DNA of 64,000 nucleotides from Neisseria sicca (GTDB taxonomy: Bacteria > Pseudomonadota > Gammaproteobacteria > Burkholderiales > Neisseriaceae), in contig NZ_POXG01000002.1 of assembly GCF_003044565.1 (NCBI RefSeq), forward strand, positions 310,001 through 374,000, in the 5' to 3' direction. Below are positions 44,880 through 54,084 of the stretch, in pieces. A model generated the notes under the pieces. The model was not told the DNA's origin. It saw nothing but the letters and a program-made list of their open reading frames with translations, and made no database searches. The translations under genes were made by a program, and so were the position numbers. Numbering within the stretch: the first letter of the stretch is position 1; every line of letters begins with the position of its first letter.

Positions 44880-45839
44880 TTAATCGGACAATTCCGCTTT
44901 CGATTCTTTATCTGCTTTCGCCGACCAATAAGATGCGAGCAGCGAGCCGGAAATGTTGTGCCACACGCTGAACAGCGCGCTGGGTACGGCAACGACAGGG
45001 GTTGCGGCAAAATGCGTGGCCGCCAATGCCGCACCCAAACCGGAATTCTGCATACCGACTTCGATGGCGAGCGTTTTTTGCGCATCGTACGGCAGCTTGC
45101 AGATTTTGGCTGCAAAGAAGCCGAGCAGGTAGCCGATGGCGTTGTGCAACATCACGACACCGAAAATCAACAGCCCGCTTTCAATGATTTTGCCTTTGCT
45201 CGCGCCGACGACCGCACCGATAATCAGCACAATGGCAACCACAGAAACCAAAGGCAAGGCAGCGGCAGCGCGTTCGGTCTGTTTGCGGAACACAGTATGT
45301 GCAATCACGCCGAGCGCGATGGGCAACAACACCATTTGAACAATGGAAACAAACATCGCCTGCGCATTGATGTCAAGCATTTTACCTGCAAAAAGCAGGA
45401 AAATAGCAGGCGTCAGCAGCGGAGCCAGTAAGGTGGAGGCCGACGTAACTGCAACGGACAAGGCAACGTTGCCGCGTGCCAAAAAAGTCATCACATTGGA
45501 AGCCGTCCCGCCCGGACAGCAGCCGACCAAAATCACACCCACAGCAACTTCAGCAGGCAAATTTAACAACTTGACCAAAAAATAGGCAGTCAGCGGCATG
45601 ATAATGAATTGAGCCGCCACGCCGATAAGAACGGCTTTGGGATGACTGGCGACAATTTTAAAATCTGACGGCGTCAGCGTCAGCCCCATGCCGAACATGA
45701 TGATGCCCAAAAGCCAAGTGATGTAAGGCAGTACCCATTTGAACAATTCGGGTTCGAAGAAAGCAACGGCGGCGCACAATGCCGCCCAAAATGAGAAGGT
45801 TTTGCCGACAAAGTGGCTGATTCGTGCAATAGTGTCCAT
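44880..45839 (-). CDS. Bile acid:sodium symporter family protein (ASBT-like)
   Basis: 319 residues, about 10 helices. Close in length and pattern to the structurally known meningococcal ASBT homologue: [56 protein letters not shown] and [14 protein letters not shown], the last two forming the crossed helices that bind Na+. Physiological substrate in Neisseria is uncertain (pantoate-like acids have been proposed for relatives). The start at 45837-45839 fits the family. Confidence 0.9.
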   Translation of the reverse strand: MDTIARISHFVGKTFSFWAALCAAVAFFEPELFKWVLPYITWLLGIIMFGMGLTLTPSDFKIVASHPKAVLIGVAAQFIIMPLTAYFLVKLLNLPAEVAVGVILVGCCPGGTASNVMTFLARGNVALSVAVTSASTLLAPLLTPAIFLLFAGKMLDINAQAMFVSIVQMVLLPIALGVIAHTVFRKQTERAAAALPLVSVVAIVLIIGAVVGASKGKIIESGLLIFGVVMLHNAIGYLLGFFAAKICKLPYDAQKTLAIEVGMQNSGLGAALAATHFAATPVVAVPSALFSVWHNISGSLLASYWSAKADKESKAELSD

Positions 45840-45992
45840 AAATAGTATGTGCGGTATCGGTTGATAAAATTATTGATTAGGAGGACAGTGAAATAAAGTA
45901 ACACACAAACATCAAAATCTGTTTGGCCGTTGATATTTGTTTCACATCCGTCTAAACGCGAAGCATACACGGCTTTGTAACGGGGTGTAAAG

Positions 45993-46026
45993 AAAAGGTC
46001 GTCTGAAAGCGTTTCAGACGACCTTT
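45993..46026 (-). terminator. Terminator of rnhB
   Basis: AAAGGTCGTCTGAAAGC and GTTTCAGACGACCTTT; on the minus strand TTTTCTTT follows. Confidence 0.75.
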
Positions 46027-46040
46027 AAGCCATTCTGCCC

Positions 46041-46634
46041 TCACTCAAACAACCTGCCCTGCGCCAGCAACGCCTTCACGGGCGAAAAATCGCGTCGGTG
46101 TTCGGGCAATACGCCGTATTGCTGCAATGCTTCGAGATGTTGCGCCGTTCCGTAGCCTTTGTGTTTGTCAAAACCGTATTGCGGATAACGTTCCGCCAAC
46201 GCATACATCTCGGCATCGCGCGCGGTCTTCGCCAAAACGGAAGCCGCCGAAATTTCCATGATTTTGCTGTCGCCTTTGACCACCGCTTCGGCATCCACGC
46301 CAAGATCCTTCGGCACTCTGTTGCCATCGATAAACACCTTATAGGGTTTGATCGCCAACTCTTGTACGGCGCGGCTCATCGCCAACATCGTGGCGTGAAG
46401 GATATTCAGCTCGAAAATTTCTTGCGGATCGGCTTGAGCGACACACCATGCCAATGCCTGTTCTTTAATCATGACCGCCAACGCATCGCGTTTTTTCTCG
46501 CTGAGTTTTTTAGAGTCGGTCAAACCAGGCAAATGGTAAGACGGCGGCAGGATAACGGCGGCGGCAAACACGCTGCCGACCAAAGGTCCCCGCCCTGCCT
46601 CGTCAACGCCAGCAATCAGAAAAGTTTTTGTCAT
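46041..46634 (-). CDS. rnhB: Ribonuclease HII RnhB
   Basis: 197 residues. It cuts RNA in RNA-DNA hybrids, including single embedded ribonucleotides. [21 protein letters not shown] holds catalytic Asp11 and Glu12; [12 protein letters not shown] and [11 protein letters not shown] with its Asp, and [17 protein letters not shown] are all conserved. No strong ribosome-binding site. rnhA is also in this window, at 62722. Confidence 0.95.
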   Translation of the reverse strand: MTKTFLIAGVDEAGRGPLVGSVFAAAVILPPSYHLPGLTDSKKLSEKKRDALAVMIKEQALAWCVAQADPQEIFELNILHATMLAMSRAVQELAIKPYKVFIDGNRVPKDLGVDAEAVVKGDSKIMEISAASVLAKTARDAEMYALAERYPQYGFDKHKGYGTAQHLEALQQYGVLPEHRRDFSPVKALLAQGRLFE

Positions 46635-46885
46635 CGTGGTTTGAAAATAGAAAAATGGACATTATTTAAACCAATAAGGCAGCCGAAACGGAATACCTAT
46701 CCCGCCAGCCGACCTATTGAACACAATAATCACCGCAGCCTGTTTAGGTTCGCGCCCACGATATCCCATGCAGCGTTTCCCAATGATAGACGACAGCGGA
46801 AAATTTTACCTTGTTTGAAATAAGTTGATTCGTTATAACTGGCTGCATAGTATAATCAAAACCTTTGCTATATACCGAAATAAAG

Positions 46886-47530
46886 ATGAAACCGATTTTT
46901 TACCGACTGATTTTGGCTTTCGGGCTGGGAAGCGCCGCCTTCTCCGCACAAGCCAGCTATATCTGCAAAGTGGACGGCAACACGGTCTTTACCGAGAAAA
47001 AAATCGGTAACGATTGTACCGAATCCCATACGGACGGCACTGCAAACATCAGCCCTGAAGAGGCAGACAGGGTCGTACCTGAGCGTGTCAACCTGAAAGA
47101 AGCCCTCGGCGAAGCCGCGCCCGAGCCGGGCGACATCAAAGTCTTGCCGCGCACGAAGGGCGGCAGTGTAACCAATACGGCAGAAGCCGCCAATCCCCGT
47201 TTGGACATCAAATTGCGCAACGGCAAACTTGGCGAAGCGACTTCCGTCGGCGACCTGAAAGCAGCCAAAGCCCGCGCCGCCGAGTTGAACCGCAAAGCCA
47301 AAATCCTGCCCGCGCCCATCTTACCGGCATCCAAACCCAAGCCGCAGCTGACCCGCAAGCAAATCTTGGAAAACGAAGTCCGCAACGAGCAAGTGGCTTT
47401 GGTCAGAGCGCAGGCGCAATTGAATGTTGCCAAGAAAAAAGGCGATCAGGCAAAAATCAGCCGTCTGACCCAAGCCGTCAACGACCGTCAAGCCAATATC
47501 CGCGCCATTGAAGGCGAAATGAAACGCTAA
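46886..47530 (+). CDS. DUF4124-like exported protein
   Basis: 214 residues from the ATG at 46886 (signal peptide MKPIFYRLILAFGLGSAAFSAQA). The mature N-terminus ASYICKVDGNTVFTEKKIGNDC with two Cys fits the short DUF4124 domain (usually Y.W.D..G...Y). A Pro/Ala-rich middle and a C-terminal helical coil (about 160-214, rich in Lys/Arg/Glu/Gln) follow. Periplasmic; role unknown. Confidence 0.65.
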   Translation: MKPIFYRLILAFGLGSAAFSAQASYICKVDGNTVFTEKKIGNDCTESHTDGTANISPEEADRVVPERVNLKEALGEAAPEPGDIKVLPRTKGGSVTNTAEAANPRLDIKLRNGKLGEATSVGDLKAAKARAAELNRKAKILPAPILPASKPKPQLTRKQILENEVRNEQVALVRAQAQLNVAKKKGDQAKISRLTQAVNDRQANIRAIEGEMKR

Positions 47531-47594
47531 ACGGACAATGGTTCGGAAAGTTTTTAATCCAAGCTTTCCGAACCATTTTCAATTTAAATCCACC

Positions 47595-48038
47595 ATGCAG
47601 TCCATCCCCGAAAACATCATCAAATTCCTACGCGCCAACCATGTGATCAGCATTGCGGCAGCCGCAGACGGCGAAATTTGGAGCGCCTGCTGCTTTTATG
47701 TACCCGATGAAGCGCAAGCAAGGCTGATTGTCCTGACTTCAGCACGTTCTAAACACGGCAGCCTGATGCTGAAAAATCCGAACATCGCTGGAACCATCGC
47801 AGGCCAGCCGGAAAATATCGCCAAAATCAGCGGCATACAGCTCACGGCGACCGCGCAACTGCTGACGGACGAAACCGATAAAAAAGCAGCGCTCGCCCTC
47901 TATTACAAAGCCCATCCGATTGCCCGCGCGATGAAAAGCGATGTTTGGTCGTTGCGTTTGGAGAATGTGAAATTTACAGACAACAAACTGGTTTTCGCCC
48001 AAAAAACCCTTTGGCAGCGCGAAGCTCAAAACGCCTGA
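47595..48038 (+). CDS. YhbP-like pyridoxamine-phosphate-oxidase-fold protein
   Basis: 147 residues from the ATG at 47595 (MQSIPENIIKFLRANHVISIAAAADGEIWSACCFYV); the open frame starts 19 codons earlier. Split-barrel flavin-binding fold: LIVLTSARSKHGSLMLKNPNIAGTI is the typical FMN-side strand pair. The reaction of YhbP proteins is not known. It follows the DUF4124-like gene by 65 bp. Confidence 0.72.
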   Translation: MQSIPENIIKFLRANHVISIAAAADGEIWSACCFYVPDEAQARLIVLTSARSKHGSLMLKNPNIAGTIAGQPENIAKISGIQLTATAQLLTDETDKKAALALYYKAHPIARAMKSDVWSLRLENVKFTDNKLVFAQKTLWQREAQNA

Positions 48039-48087
48039 ATCATTGAAGTCTTGGCGATGGGTTTCATAAACCCAATGTCAAAAATAA

Positions 48088-48130
48088 AGGTTTTCAGACG
48101 ACCCCTTTGTGCAAAAGGTCGTCTGAAAAC
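48088..48130 (+). terminator. Uptake-sequence inverted pair after the yhbP-like gene
   Basis: GGTTTTCAGACGACCCCTTT and AAAAGGTCGTCTGAAAAC point away from each other, forming a stem. Confidence 0.55.
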
Positions 48131-48177
48131 AATGGAAACAAAAATCCTGAAATCGACAAACGGCTTTCAGGATTTTT

Positions 48178-48284
48178 TATAGTGGATTAACTTTAAACCA
48201 GTACGGCGTTGCCTCGCCTTGCCGTACTATCTGTACTGTCTGCGGCTTCGTTGCCTTGTCCTGATTTAAATTTAATCCACTATA
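48178..48284. repeat. CREE, short form, 107 bp
   Basis: TATAGTGGATTAACTTTAAA ... TTAATCCACTATA. With the preceding hairpin it fills the 48039-48358 gap. Confidence 0.92.
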
Positions 48285-48358
48285 TATTCAGATAATCCGC
48301 ACACAAAAAAAGCGGCAGCCATGCTCTACCGCCCTTCTCTATTTTGAAATTGGAAATC

Positions 48359-48685
48359 TCAATATCTCGCCATCACCCCATCCACCTGCAAAGCCCAAGC
48401 ATCAATCCCGCCTTGCAGGTTAAACAGATTTTCAAAACCCGCATCCGCCAGATACATCGCCGTATGCAGGCTGCGGATGCCGTGGTGGCAGTAAACGACA
48501 ATCGGTAAATCGTCGTCGGGCAGCTCGTTTTGGCGCAGTGGAATCAGGTTCATCGGGATATGGATGGCATCGGGCAGAGCGCAGACGGCGGTTTCCTCGT
48601 CAGTGCGCACGTCCAGCAGATGGAACGCGCGGCCTTCTTCCTGCCATTGTTGCAGTTGCAACGGAGTGAGTTGTGGAATTGTCAT
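48359..48685 (-). CDS. Single-domain rhodanese
   Basis: 108 residues. The active loop is CHHGIRS with catalytic Cys66; LLDVRTDEE (24-31) is the CH2A-like segment. It resembles GlpE-type sulfurtransferases that move sulfane sulfur to cyanide or protein acceptors in the cytosol. It precedes, in the same direction, no obvious sulfur gene. Confidence 0.86.
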   Translation of the reverse strand: MTIPQLTPLQLQQWQEEGRAFHLLDVRTDEETAVCALPDAIHIPMNLIPLRQNELPDDDLPIVVYCHHGIRSLHTAMYLADAGFENLFNLQGGIDAWALQVDGVMARY

Positions 48686-48716
48686 GATGCTGTGTGTGTG
48701 AAATGATGGAAACGAT

Positions 48717-48771
48717 GAAAGGTCGTCTGAAAACGTTTCGCCATGTCCGGCTGGTTTTCAGACGACCTTTG
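48717..48771 (-). terminator. Uptake-sequence hairpin after the methyltransferase gene
   Basis: AAAGGTCGTCTGAAAAC and GTTTTCAGACGACCTTT, about 22 bases apart. Confidence 0.6.
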
Positions 48772-48784
48772 AGTTCAAAAAAGA

Positions 48785-49441
48785 TTAAAAATCGAAATCG
48801 CCGAAAGGACGGTTTTCTTTGTCGTCCAAATGCGCGACCAGCGTGTCGAACAGGACTGTTTCTTCAAATTGATCGCCCTTGCGCGTAATCAGCAGCGCAC
48901 GTTGTACCGGCTGACGGCCGACGATGACTGCCATGCGGCCGCCGTCTTTCAACTGTTCTTTCAATACATCAGGCACGCGGTCCACCGCGCCGCCGACATA
49001 AACCGCATCAAAAGGCGCGCCCGCAGAAGGTTCAGTTAATCCGTTGTTTTGCACATAATCGATATTGTTCAGAGCCAAGCCGTCCAACACTGCTTTGGCG
49101 TGGTTTTGCTGCTCGGCATCAAGGTCGTCTGAAACCACTTTGCCCGCCAGTTTCGCCAAGAGCGCGGTCGCATAGCCCGAACCCGTGCCGATTTCCAAAA
49201 CCGTATCGGTTTTGGTCAGCTTCAAACCCTGTGCCAACCGCGCCACGACTTTAGGCTCGAGCATCTTATGACCGTTGGCAAGCGGCAGCTCCATATCAGC
49301 ATACGCCAAGCCCTGCAAAGACTCGTTCACGAAACGCTCGCGCGGAATCTCCTCCAAAGCGTCCAAAACGTCAAAATCCAATACATCCCACGGACGGATT
49401 TGCTGCTCGACCATGTTGAACCGCGCTTTTTCAAAATCCAT
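48785..49441 (-). CDS. Protein-L-isoaspartate O-methyltransferase family protein
   Basis: 218 residues. SAM-binding motif LEIGTGSGYATALLAKL (about 82-98) and a PCMT-type N-terminus (MVEQQIRPWDVLDFDVLDALEEIPRERFV). True Pcm enzymes repair isoaspartyl residues, but the beta- and gammaproteobacterial relatives of this short type often lack proven activity, so the specific reaction is uncertain. An uptake sequence is embedded in the coding region near residue 103. Confidence 0.8.
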   Translation of the reverse strand: MDFEKARFNMVEQQIRPWDVLDFDVLDALEEIPRERFVNESLQGLAYADMELPLANGHKMLEPKVVARLAQGLKLTKTDTVLEIGTGSGYATALLAKLAGKVVSDDLDAEQQNHAKAVLDGLALNNIDYVQNNGLTEPSAGAPFDAVYVGGAVDRVPDVLKEQLKDGGRMAVIVGRQPVQRALLITRKGDQFEETVLFDTLVAHLDDKENRPFGDFDF

Positions 49442-49543
49442 TTTGTGCTCCGTTAAATAATTGTTTTATCCATGGCAGACATTATAAAACCACACTCCCG
49501 CCGCGCCAACTTCAGCGCGCGCCGCCTGCCTGTTTTTTCAGTC

Positions 49544-50047
49544 TCAAGCCGCCTGGCGCGAAGCCTTAAACTGCTTTTCCAAAATCTTCGCCAGTTCGCC
49601 CAAATACAAAGCATCCGTTTCATCAAACTGCGCCAAATGCTCGCTATCCACATCCAACACGCCAATACAGAGGTCGTCTGAAAACAGCGGAACCACGATT
49701 TCCGAACGCGACAACGACGAACAGGCAATATGGTCGGGATGCGCGTTGACATCCTTAACGACCATCGTCTCGCCCTTCGCCCAAGCCTGACCGCATACCC
49801 CGCGCCCGAACGGAATCCGCGTACACGCCAAAGGCCCCTGAAACGGCGCCAAAACCAATTCGTCCGCGCGCGTATCGACCAAATAAAAACCCACCCAAAA
49901 CCAGCCGAACGCTTCCTTCAAAACCGCCGCCGTGTTCGCCAAATTCGCCACCCAATCCGTCTCATCCGCCACCACAGACTCAATCTGCGGCAACACCTCT
50001 CGATAAAGCGCAGCCTTGTCCGAAGCTGAAAAATGAAGCGCGTGCAT
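49544..50047 (-). CDS. msrC: Free methionine-(R)-sulfoxide reductase (GAF type)
   Basis: 167 residues from the ATG at 50045-50047: AGGA lies 7 bases upstream of it but only 1 base from the in-frame ATG at 50053. The single GAF domain has three Cys (75, 85, 109) with spacings 10 and 24, the same as the catalytic Cys84/94/118 of E. coli fRMsr; motifs are PLACTRIPFGRGVCGQAW and HIACSSLSRSEIVVPLF. It reduces free Met-R-sulfoxide with thioredoxin. An uptake sequence occurs in the coding region. Confidence 0.9.
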   Translation of the reverse strand: MHALHFSASDKAALYREVLPQIESVVADETDWVANLANTAAVLKEAFGWFWVGFYLVDTRADELVLAPFQGPLACTRIPFGRGVCGQAWAKGETMVVKDVNAHPDHIACSSLSRSEIVVPLFSDDLCIGVLDVDSEHLAQFDETDALYLGELAKILEKQFKASRQAA

Positions 50048-50091
50048 AGCCATGTCCTATATATGTGTATATCAAGCGGTTATTATAAAAC

Positions 50092-50122
50092 AGGTCGTCT
50101 GAAACAGCATTTCAGACGACCC
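50092..50122. terminator. Uptake-sequence hairpin between msrC and tpiA starts
   Basis: AGGTCGTCTGAAA and TTTCAGACGACC almost without loop. It lies between divergent genes, so it is not an ordinary terminator; it may act on the tpiA leader. Confidence 0.5.
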
Positions 50123-50253
50123 CAAGCAGCCATCCCGTATCCAAACATTCCGCCCGTTTCAAGTTGCGAACCCGTCGCATATCCACTAAACTTCACGTTA
50201 CATCACGCTACACGCAGCGTACAGCCAAAGAAACACAACACGGAGCAAAAAAG

Positions 50254-51027
50254 ATGCATCACCAAATCGGAATGTGGGATCAAAAATGGGTCATCGGCAA
50301 CTGGAAAATGAACGGCCGACTCCAAAACAACAACGCACTCATGCACCGCTTCCGCATCATGCCCACCGCCGAACGCGTCCTCATCGGCCTCGCCGCCCCG
50401 ACCGTTTACCTGTTGCAACTGCACAACGCCATGCAGATTGTCCTCAACAACCGCATCCTCACCTGCGCCCAAGACGTCAGCCGCTTCCCCAACAACGGTG
50501 CTTACACAGGCGAAGTGTCCGCAGAAATGCTCGCCGACATCGGCACCGACATCGTCCTTATCGGACACTCCGAACGAAGCCTCTATTTCGGCGAAAAAAA
50601 CGAAATCCAACGCCGCAAAATGGAAAACGTCCTCAACGTAGGTCTGATTCCCCTATTGTGTGTCGGCGAAAGCCTCGAAGAGCGCGAAGCCGGTAAAGAA
50701 CACGAAGTCATCGCCCACCAACTCTCCGTATTGCAAGGGCTGGACACCAAAAACATCGCCGTCGCCTACGAGCCGGTATGGGCAATCGGCACCGGCAAAG
50801 TCGCCACCGTAGAACAAATTGCCGACATGCACGCATTCATCTACAAAGAAATCTTGTCTTTGTGCGGAAGCGATGTTAAAATCCGCGTTCTTTACGGCGG
50901 AAGTGTGAAAGCAGACAATGCAGCCGACATCTTCGCAGTACCTCATGTAGACGGCGCATTGGTTGGCGGCGCGTCATTATCATATGACTCATTTACCGCC
51001 ATCATCAACGCAGCACAAGCCTCGTAG
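50254..51027 (+). CDS. tpiA: Triose-phosphate isomerase TpiA
   Basis: 257 residues from the ATG at 50254, with GGAG 8 bases upstream; a start at the ATG 50272 ([15 protein letters not shown], 251 residues) is the alternative, but has no spaced site. It interconverts DHAP and glyceraldehyde-3-phosphate. Catalytic residues are seen: Lys in GNWKMNG, His in IGHSERS and Glu in [11 protein letters not shown]; the phosphate loop is YGGSV. It is followed after 7 bp by secG. Confidence 0.95.
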   Translation: MHHQIGMWDQKWVIGNWKMNGRLQNNNALMHRFRIMPTAERVLIGLAAPTVYLLQLHNAMQIVLNNRILTCAQDVSRFPNNGAYTGEVSAEMLADIGTDIVLIGHSERSLYFGEKNEIQRRKMENVLNVGLIPLLCVGESLEEREAGKEHEVIAHQLSVLQGLDTKNIAVAYEPVWAIGTGKVATVEQIADMHAFIYKEILSLCGSDVKIRVLYGGSVKADNAADIFAVPHVDGALVGGASLSYDSFTAIINAAQAS

Positions 51028-51034
51028 AAAACAT

Positions 51035-51397
51035 ATGGAAGCCTTTAAAACCCTTATCTGGATTATTAATATTATTTCCGCTTTGTCAGTGGTTGTGTTA
51101 GTATTGCTGCAACACGGCAAAGGCGCAGACGCAGGCGCGACCTTCGGGTCAGGCAGCGGCAGCGCGCAGGGCGTATTCGGTTCCGCAGGCAACGCAAACT
51201 TCCTGAGCCGCGCAACCGCCATCGCAGCGACTTTTTTCTTCGCGACCTGCATGGCAATGGTTTATATCCATACCCATACAAACAAACACGGCTTGGACTT
51301 CAGCAACGTACAACAAACCAAGCAGGCACCTAAGCCCGCCGCTCCTGCTGAAAACCAACCCGCACCTGCTGCACCCGCTCCTCAGCAGCAGAAATAA
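51035..51397 (+). CDS. secG: Preprotein translocase subunit SecG
   Basis: 120 residues from the ATG at 51035. Two membrane helices (about 3-25 and 55-75) border the typical GSGSAQGVFGSAGNANFLSRAT loop; the tail is Pro/Ala/Gln-rich. SecG supports SecYEG during protein export. The order tpiA-secG-tRNA-Leu is widespread in proteobacteria. Confidence 0.94.
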   Translation: MEAFKTLIWIINIISALSVVVLVLLQHGKGADAGATFGSGSGSAQGVFGSAGNANFLSRATAIAATFFFATCMAMVYIHTHTNKHGLDFSNVQQTKQAPKPAAPAENQPAPAAPAPQQQK

Positions 51398-51411
51398 CAG
51401 TTTTTTCAAAT

Positions 51412-51497
51412 GCCGACATGGTGAAATTGGTAGACACGCTATCTTGAGGGGGTAGTGGCCGTAGGCTGTGCGAGTTCAAATCTCGCTGTCGGCACCA
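51412..51497 (+). tRNA. tRNA-Leu (anticodon GAG)
   Basis: Cloverleaf: acceptor GCCGACA with TGTCGGC, anticodon stem CTATC/GGTAG around TTGAGGG (anticodon GAG), long variable arm, T-arm GCGAGTTCAAATCTCGC, encoded CCA at 51495-51497. It reads CUC/CUU leucine codons. Confidence 0.95.
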
Positions 51498-51504
51498 AAA
51501 TAAG

Positions 51505-51536
51505 AAACCGCTTAGAATTAAAAATCTAAGCGGTTT
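51505..51536 (+). terminator. Terminator after tRNA-Leu
   Basis: AAACCGCTTAGA and TCTAAGCGGTTT form a 12-bp perfect stem, followed by CTCTTTT. Confidence 0.88.
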
Positions 51537-51539
51537 CTC

Positions 51540-52122
51540 TTTTGTATCATCCGATGCATAGGATAGAAATTAAAAACCGCTTATTATTCCCTAGCCGATG
51601 TATCCCAAGTATTCCATCCAATACACCCCACATCGTAAACCAAGCTCAATAAAGGCAAGGCTTTCGGATTAACCCTTGCTATCCCAAAATTTCCTTTTTA
51701 ACCATACAGCATCGCCTTATTGAATTTCGTTAAACCAATCCCTATCAGACAGGAAACTCAGGTGATTTATTGATATCTTTGAAGCAAAAAAGATTGGCTT
51801 TACACCAGCGCACAGCCTTACCCCATCCACTCAAATTTTAAAAGCACCATTTTCCAAGATACTGAAAAAAGCGAGAATTTCTTTCGTCCTAAACCGATTA
51901 ATTCTTCCCTTTTCACTATCTTCAACTTTCATTACCCTCCCCAGATTCAAAGTTCGTCCATCATCATTTTCCTTACATCATTCCCTACCTTGCAGCACCA
52001 AACATGAATCCCCGCCCTTCAAAATCGGCATTTTGTTGATTCGTGATATATCTTTACTTAATTTCAATTAGCTTTGCGTAAATCAAATCCACTGTTTTCA
52101 AAAGAACAAATAGCGCTTTATT
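51540..52122. other. Gene-free A+T-rich stretch downstream of tRNA-Leu
   Basis: About 580 bp with no open frame of note, no CREE and no uptake sequence, unlike other gaps in the window. It could be decayed coding DNA; nothing recognisable remains. Confidence 0.5.
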
Positions 52123-52141
52123 GATAATGAGTATCGTATTT
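52123..52141 (+). promoter_or_regulatory. Possible Fur box before the 52237 lipoprotein gene
   Basis: GATAATGAGTATCGTATTT matches the 19-bp Fur consensus at 13 positions by eye, including the first eight. It lies about 95 bp before the ATG. Confidence 0.45.
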
Positions 52142-52236
52142 TCATATATGGACGAGACAAGCCTTCTTTTCTCTGTTAAGGTAGGGCTTTCTGTCAGCCT
52201 ATGCTGACCCCGATAGACTAAATCCGGAGTAAATTG

Positions 52237-52800
52237 ATGAAATCCAATCTGAAATTAATCGTTCCCGCCGTTCTTATCGCTACCGCGCTGTCTGCATGCG
52301 GCAGCTCCGGCTCTAAATCTAAACCGGAAACTGCTCCGACTCCTACTGCGCAACAATCCGCTCCCGCGCCTGAAACGCCTAAAACCATGGAAGTCAATAA
52401 TATTGAACGCACCAAGGAAGTGGCTTACAAATGCGGACCAAACGGTACTGATCCTTTGAATGTCATGTACGGCTTCCAAGGTGATGAGCCTGTGATTGCC
52501 CAAGTGAAATACCAAGGCCAGCTGACTCCGGGTCTTTCCCGTATTGTCGGTACCGGCAATGATGTCAATGGCTTCTGGGGTGAAGGCGTGGCATGGATTG
52601 CCAACCGCGCCAACTATGCCAACATCGACAAAGTGGACGGCAATATGCTGACTATCCGTCAACAAACTGTCGTTAACGGCAAAAACCAAGTCGTGGACAA
52701 CATCATCACCAAGTCTTGCGTATTGGACCAAGCCGCTACTGCTCAATTGAACAAAGCACCTGCCAAACCTGTTAAAGGCAAAGGCAAAGCGAAGAAATAA
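52237..52800 (+). CDS. Lipoprotein, possible lysozyme-inhibitor-like (Acp/MliC-type) domain
   Basis: 187 residues from the ATG at 52237 (GGAG upstream; a TTG one codon earlier is also in frame). Lipobox ALSAC with Cys at about 20, a Pro/Ala/Thr-rich linker to about 55, then a compact domain starting VAYKCGPNGTDPLNVMYGF and ending in a KSCVLDQA Cys. The Cys pattern and the V-Y-x-C start recall the small beta-barrel of neisserial adhesin-complex protein and MliC-type lysozyme inhibitors. The resemblance is by eye only. A Lys-rich tail follows. Confidence 0.55.
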   Translation: MKSNLKLIVPAVLIATALSACGSSGSKSKPETAPTPTAQQSAPAPETPKTMEVNNIERTKEVAYKCGPNGTDPLNVMYGFQGDEPVIAQVKYQGQLTPGLSRIVGTGNDVNGFWGEGVAWIANRANYANIDKVDGNMLTIRQQTVVNGKNQVVDNIITKSCVLDQAATAQLNKAPAKPVKGKGKAKK

Positions 52801-52817
52801 AGACGTTGTATAAAACG

Positions 52818-52863
52818 AAAGGTCGTCTGAAAACTTGAAAACGGGTTTTCAGACGACCTTTTT
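52818..52863 (+). terminator. Uptake-sequence hairpin terminator of the 52237 lipoprotein
   Basis: AAAGGTCGTCTGAAAAC and GTTTTCAGACGACCTTT followed by TTT. Confidence 0.75.
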
Positions 52864-52981
52864 ATATTGCGGCGGATGGACTTTAAATCAGAACGAAGCA
52901 GCAAGGCGCAGACAAGACAGCTTTTCACGCCATTGGCTTTGAGCATTGAAAGTATCCTACGGCTTAATTTTCCTTATGAAA

Positions 52982-53137
52982 TATAGTGGATTAACAAAAA
53001 TCAGGACAAGGCGACGAAGCCGTAGACAGTACAAATAGTACGGAACCGATTCACTTGGTGCTTCAGTACCTTAGAGAATCGTTCTCTTTGAGCTAAGGCG
53101 AGGCAACGCCGTACTGGTTTAAAGTTAATCCACTATA
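52982..53137. repeat. CREE, full length, 156 bp
   Basis: TATAGTGGATTAACAAAAATCAGGAC on the left (classical terminal repeat), GTTAATCCACTATA on the right, internal block present. It lies 13 bp from the stop of the next gene and occupies most of the 52801-53149 gap. Confidence 0.93.
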
Positions 53138-53149
53138 TCAAGCCGTTTT

Positions 53150-53539
53150 TTACCACCAGTAATAAGGACGGTAAAACGGGAATCCCCATTCGTCGTAATA
53201 GCGGTAATAGCGTGCTTCGCGCAATTGCTGTTGGGAAATATAATTTTGCCATGCCATCTTATAGCAGGCTTGGAACATGGGGTCGGACACTTTGTCGATG
53301 TATTTTAAACGGAAGGCTTTTTGTTCTGCACTGGGCGCGCCGACTTGTTCCGCCTGCTCGAACTGTTTGCGCATGAGTTTGGCGGTCTCCGGATCGCATT
53401 CGGCTGCCAGACTGACTTGAAGATCCTGTTCATAACGTCTTTGCGCTTGTTCGCGTGCGGCTTTTTGCTCGGGCGTGGTGGCACAGGCGGTCAGGGCTGC
53501 CACGATGCACAACATCAGAGATGCTCGAATGGGAGACAT
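53150..53539 (-). CDS. Small lipoprotein of unknown function
   Basis: 129 residues. Lipobox LTAC (Cys at about 19), then a Glu/Gln/Arg-rich helix (about 22-80), and a Tyr/Arg/Trp-rich C-terminus (YYRYYDEWGFPFYRPYYWW). No family recognised. Confidence 0.6.
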   Translation of the reverse strand: MSPIRASLMLCIVAALTACATTPEQKAAREQAQRRYEQDLQVSLAAECDPETAKLMRKQFEQAEQVGAPSAEQKAFRLKYIDKVSDPMFQACYKMAWQNYISQQQLREARYYRYYDEWGFPFYRPYYWW

Positions 53540-53829
53540 GATTTTTCCTTTTTATATCAAGGGATAGGGATAATGTACGCCTTTTGCGGCAAATTGTGAA
53601 GCCTGTCGTGCCGTCCATATCCAACCGACAAAGTCTAGCCAAAACAAACCGTACCACCTGGCAAGAGGTCGTCTGAAAAGTGAAGAGCCATTTTCAGACG
53701 ACCTCGTATCTCGCCCTGCCTTTTTTAATGATTCTGAAACAATCGTGCTGCACTCATACTCTGGGTTTATGTGCGCCACACTCGGCGGATTTAAGGATCG
53801 GCCCGGAGAAGTGATTGTTGCAGCGGTTT

Positions 53830-53986
53830 CATAGTGAATTAAATTTAAATCAGGACAAGGCGACGAAGCCGCAGACAGTACAGATAGTACGGAACCGATT
53901 CACTTGGTGCTTCAGCACCTTAGAGAATCGTTCTCTTTGAGCTAAGGCGAGGCAACGCCGTACTGGTTTAAAGTTAATCCACTATA
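53830..53986. repeat. CREE, full length, 157 bp, with decayed left end
   Basis: The left end reads CATAGTGAATTAAATTT, with changes at two positions of the terminal repeat; the right end is intact. With an uptake-sequence pair at 53666-53703 it accounts for the 53540-54084 gap. Confidence 0.88.
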
Positions 53987-54084
53987 GTAATTTCGCCATA
54001 TTCATTGAAGAAGCCCTTAGCGATACAATATCGCCCCATATCCAATCGAATCAAGGTCGTCTGAAAAATTGAAAAGGGATTGAT

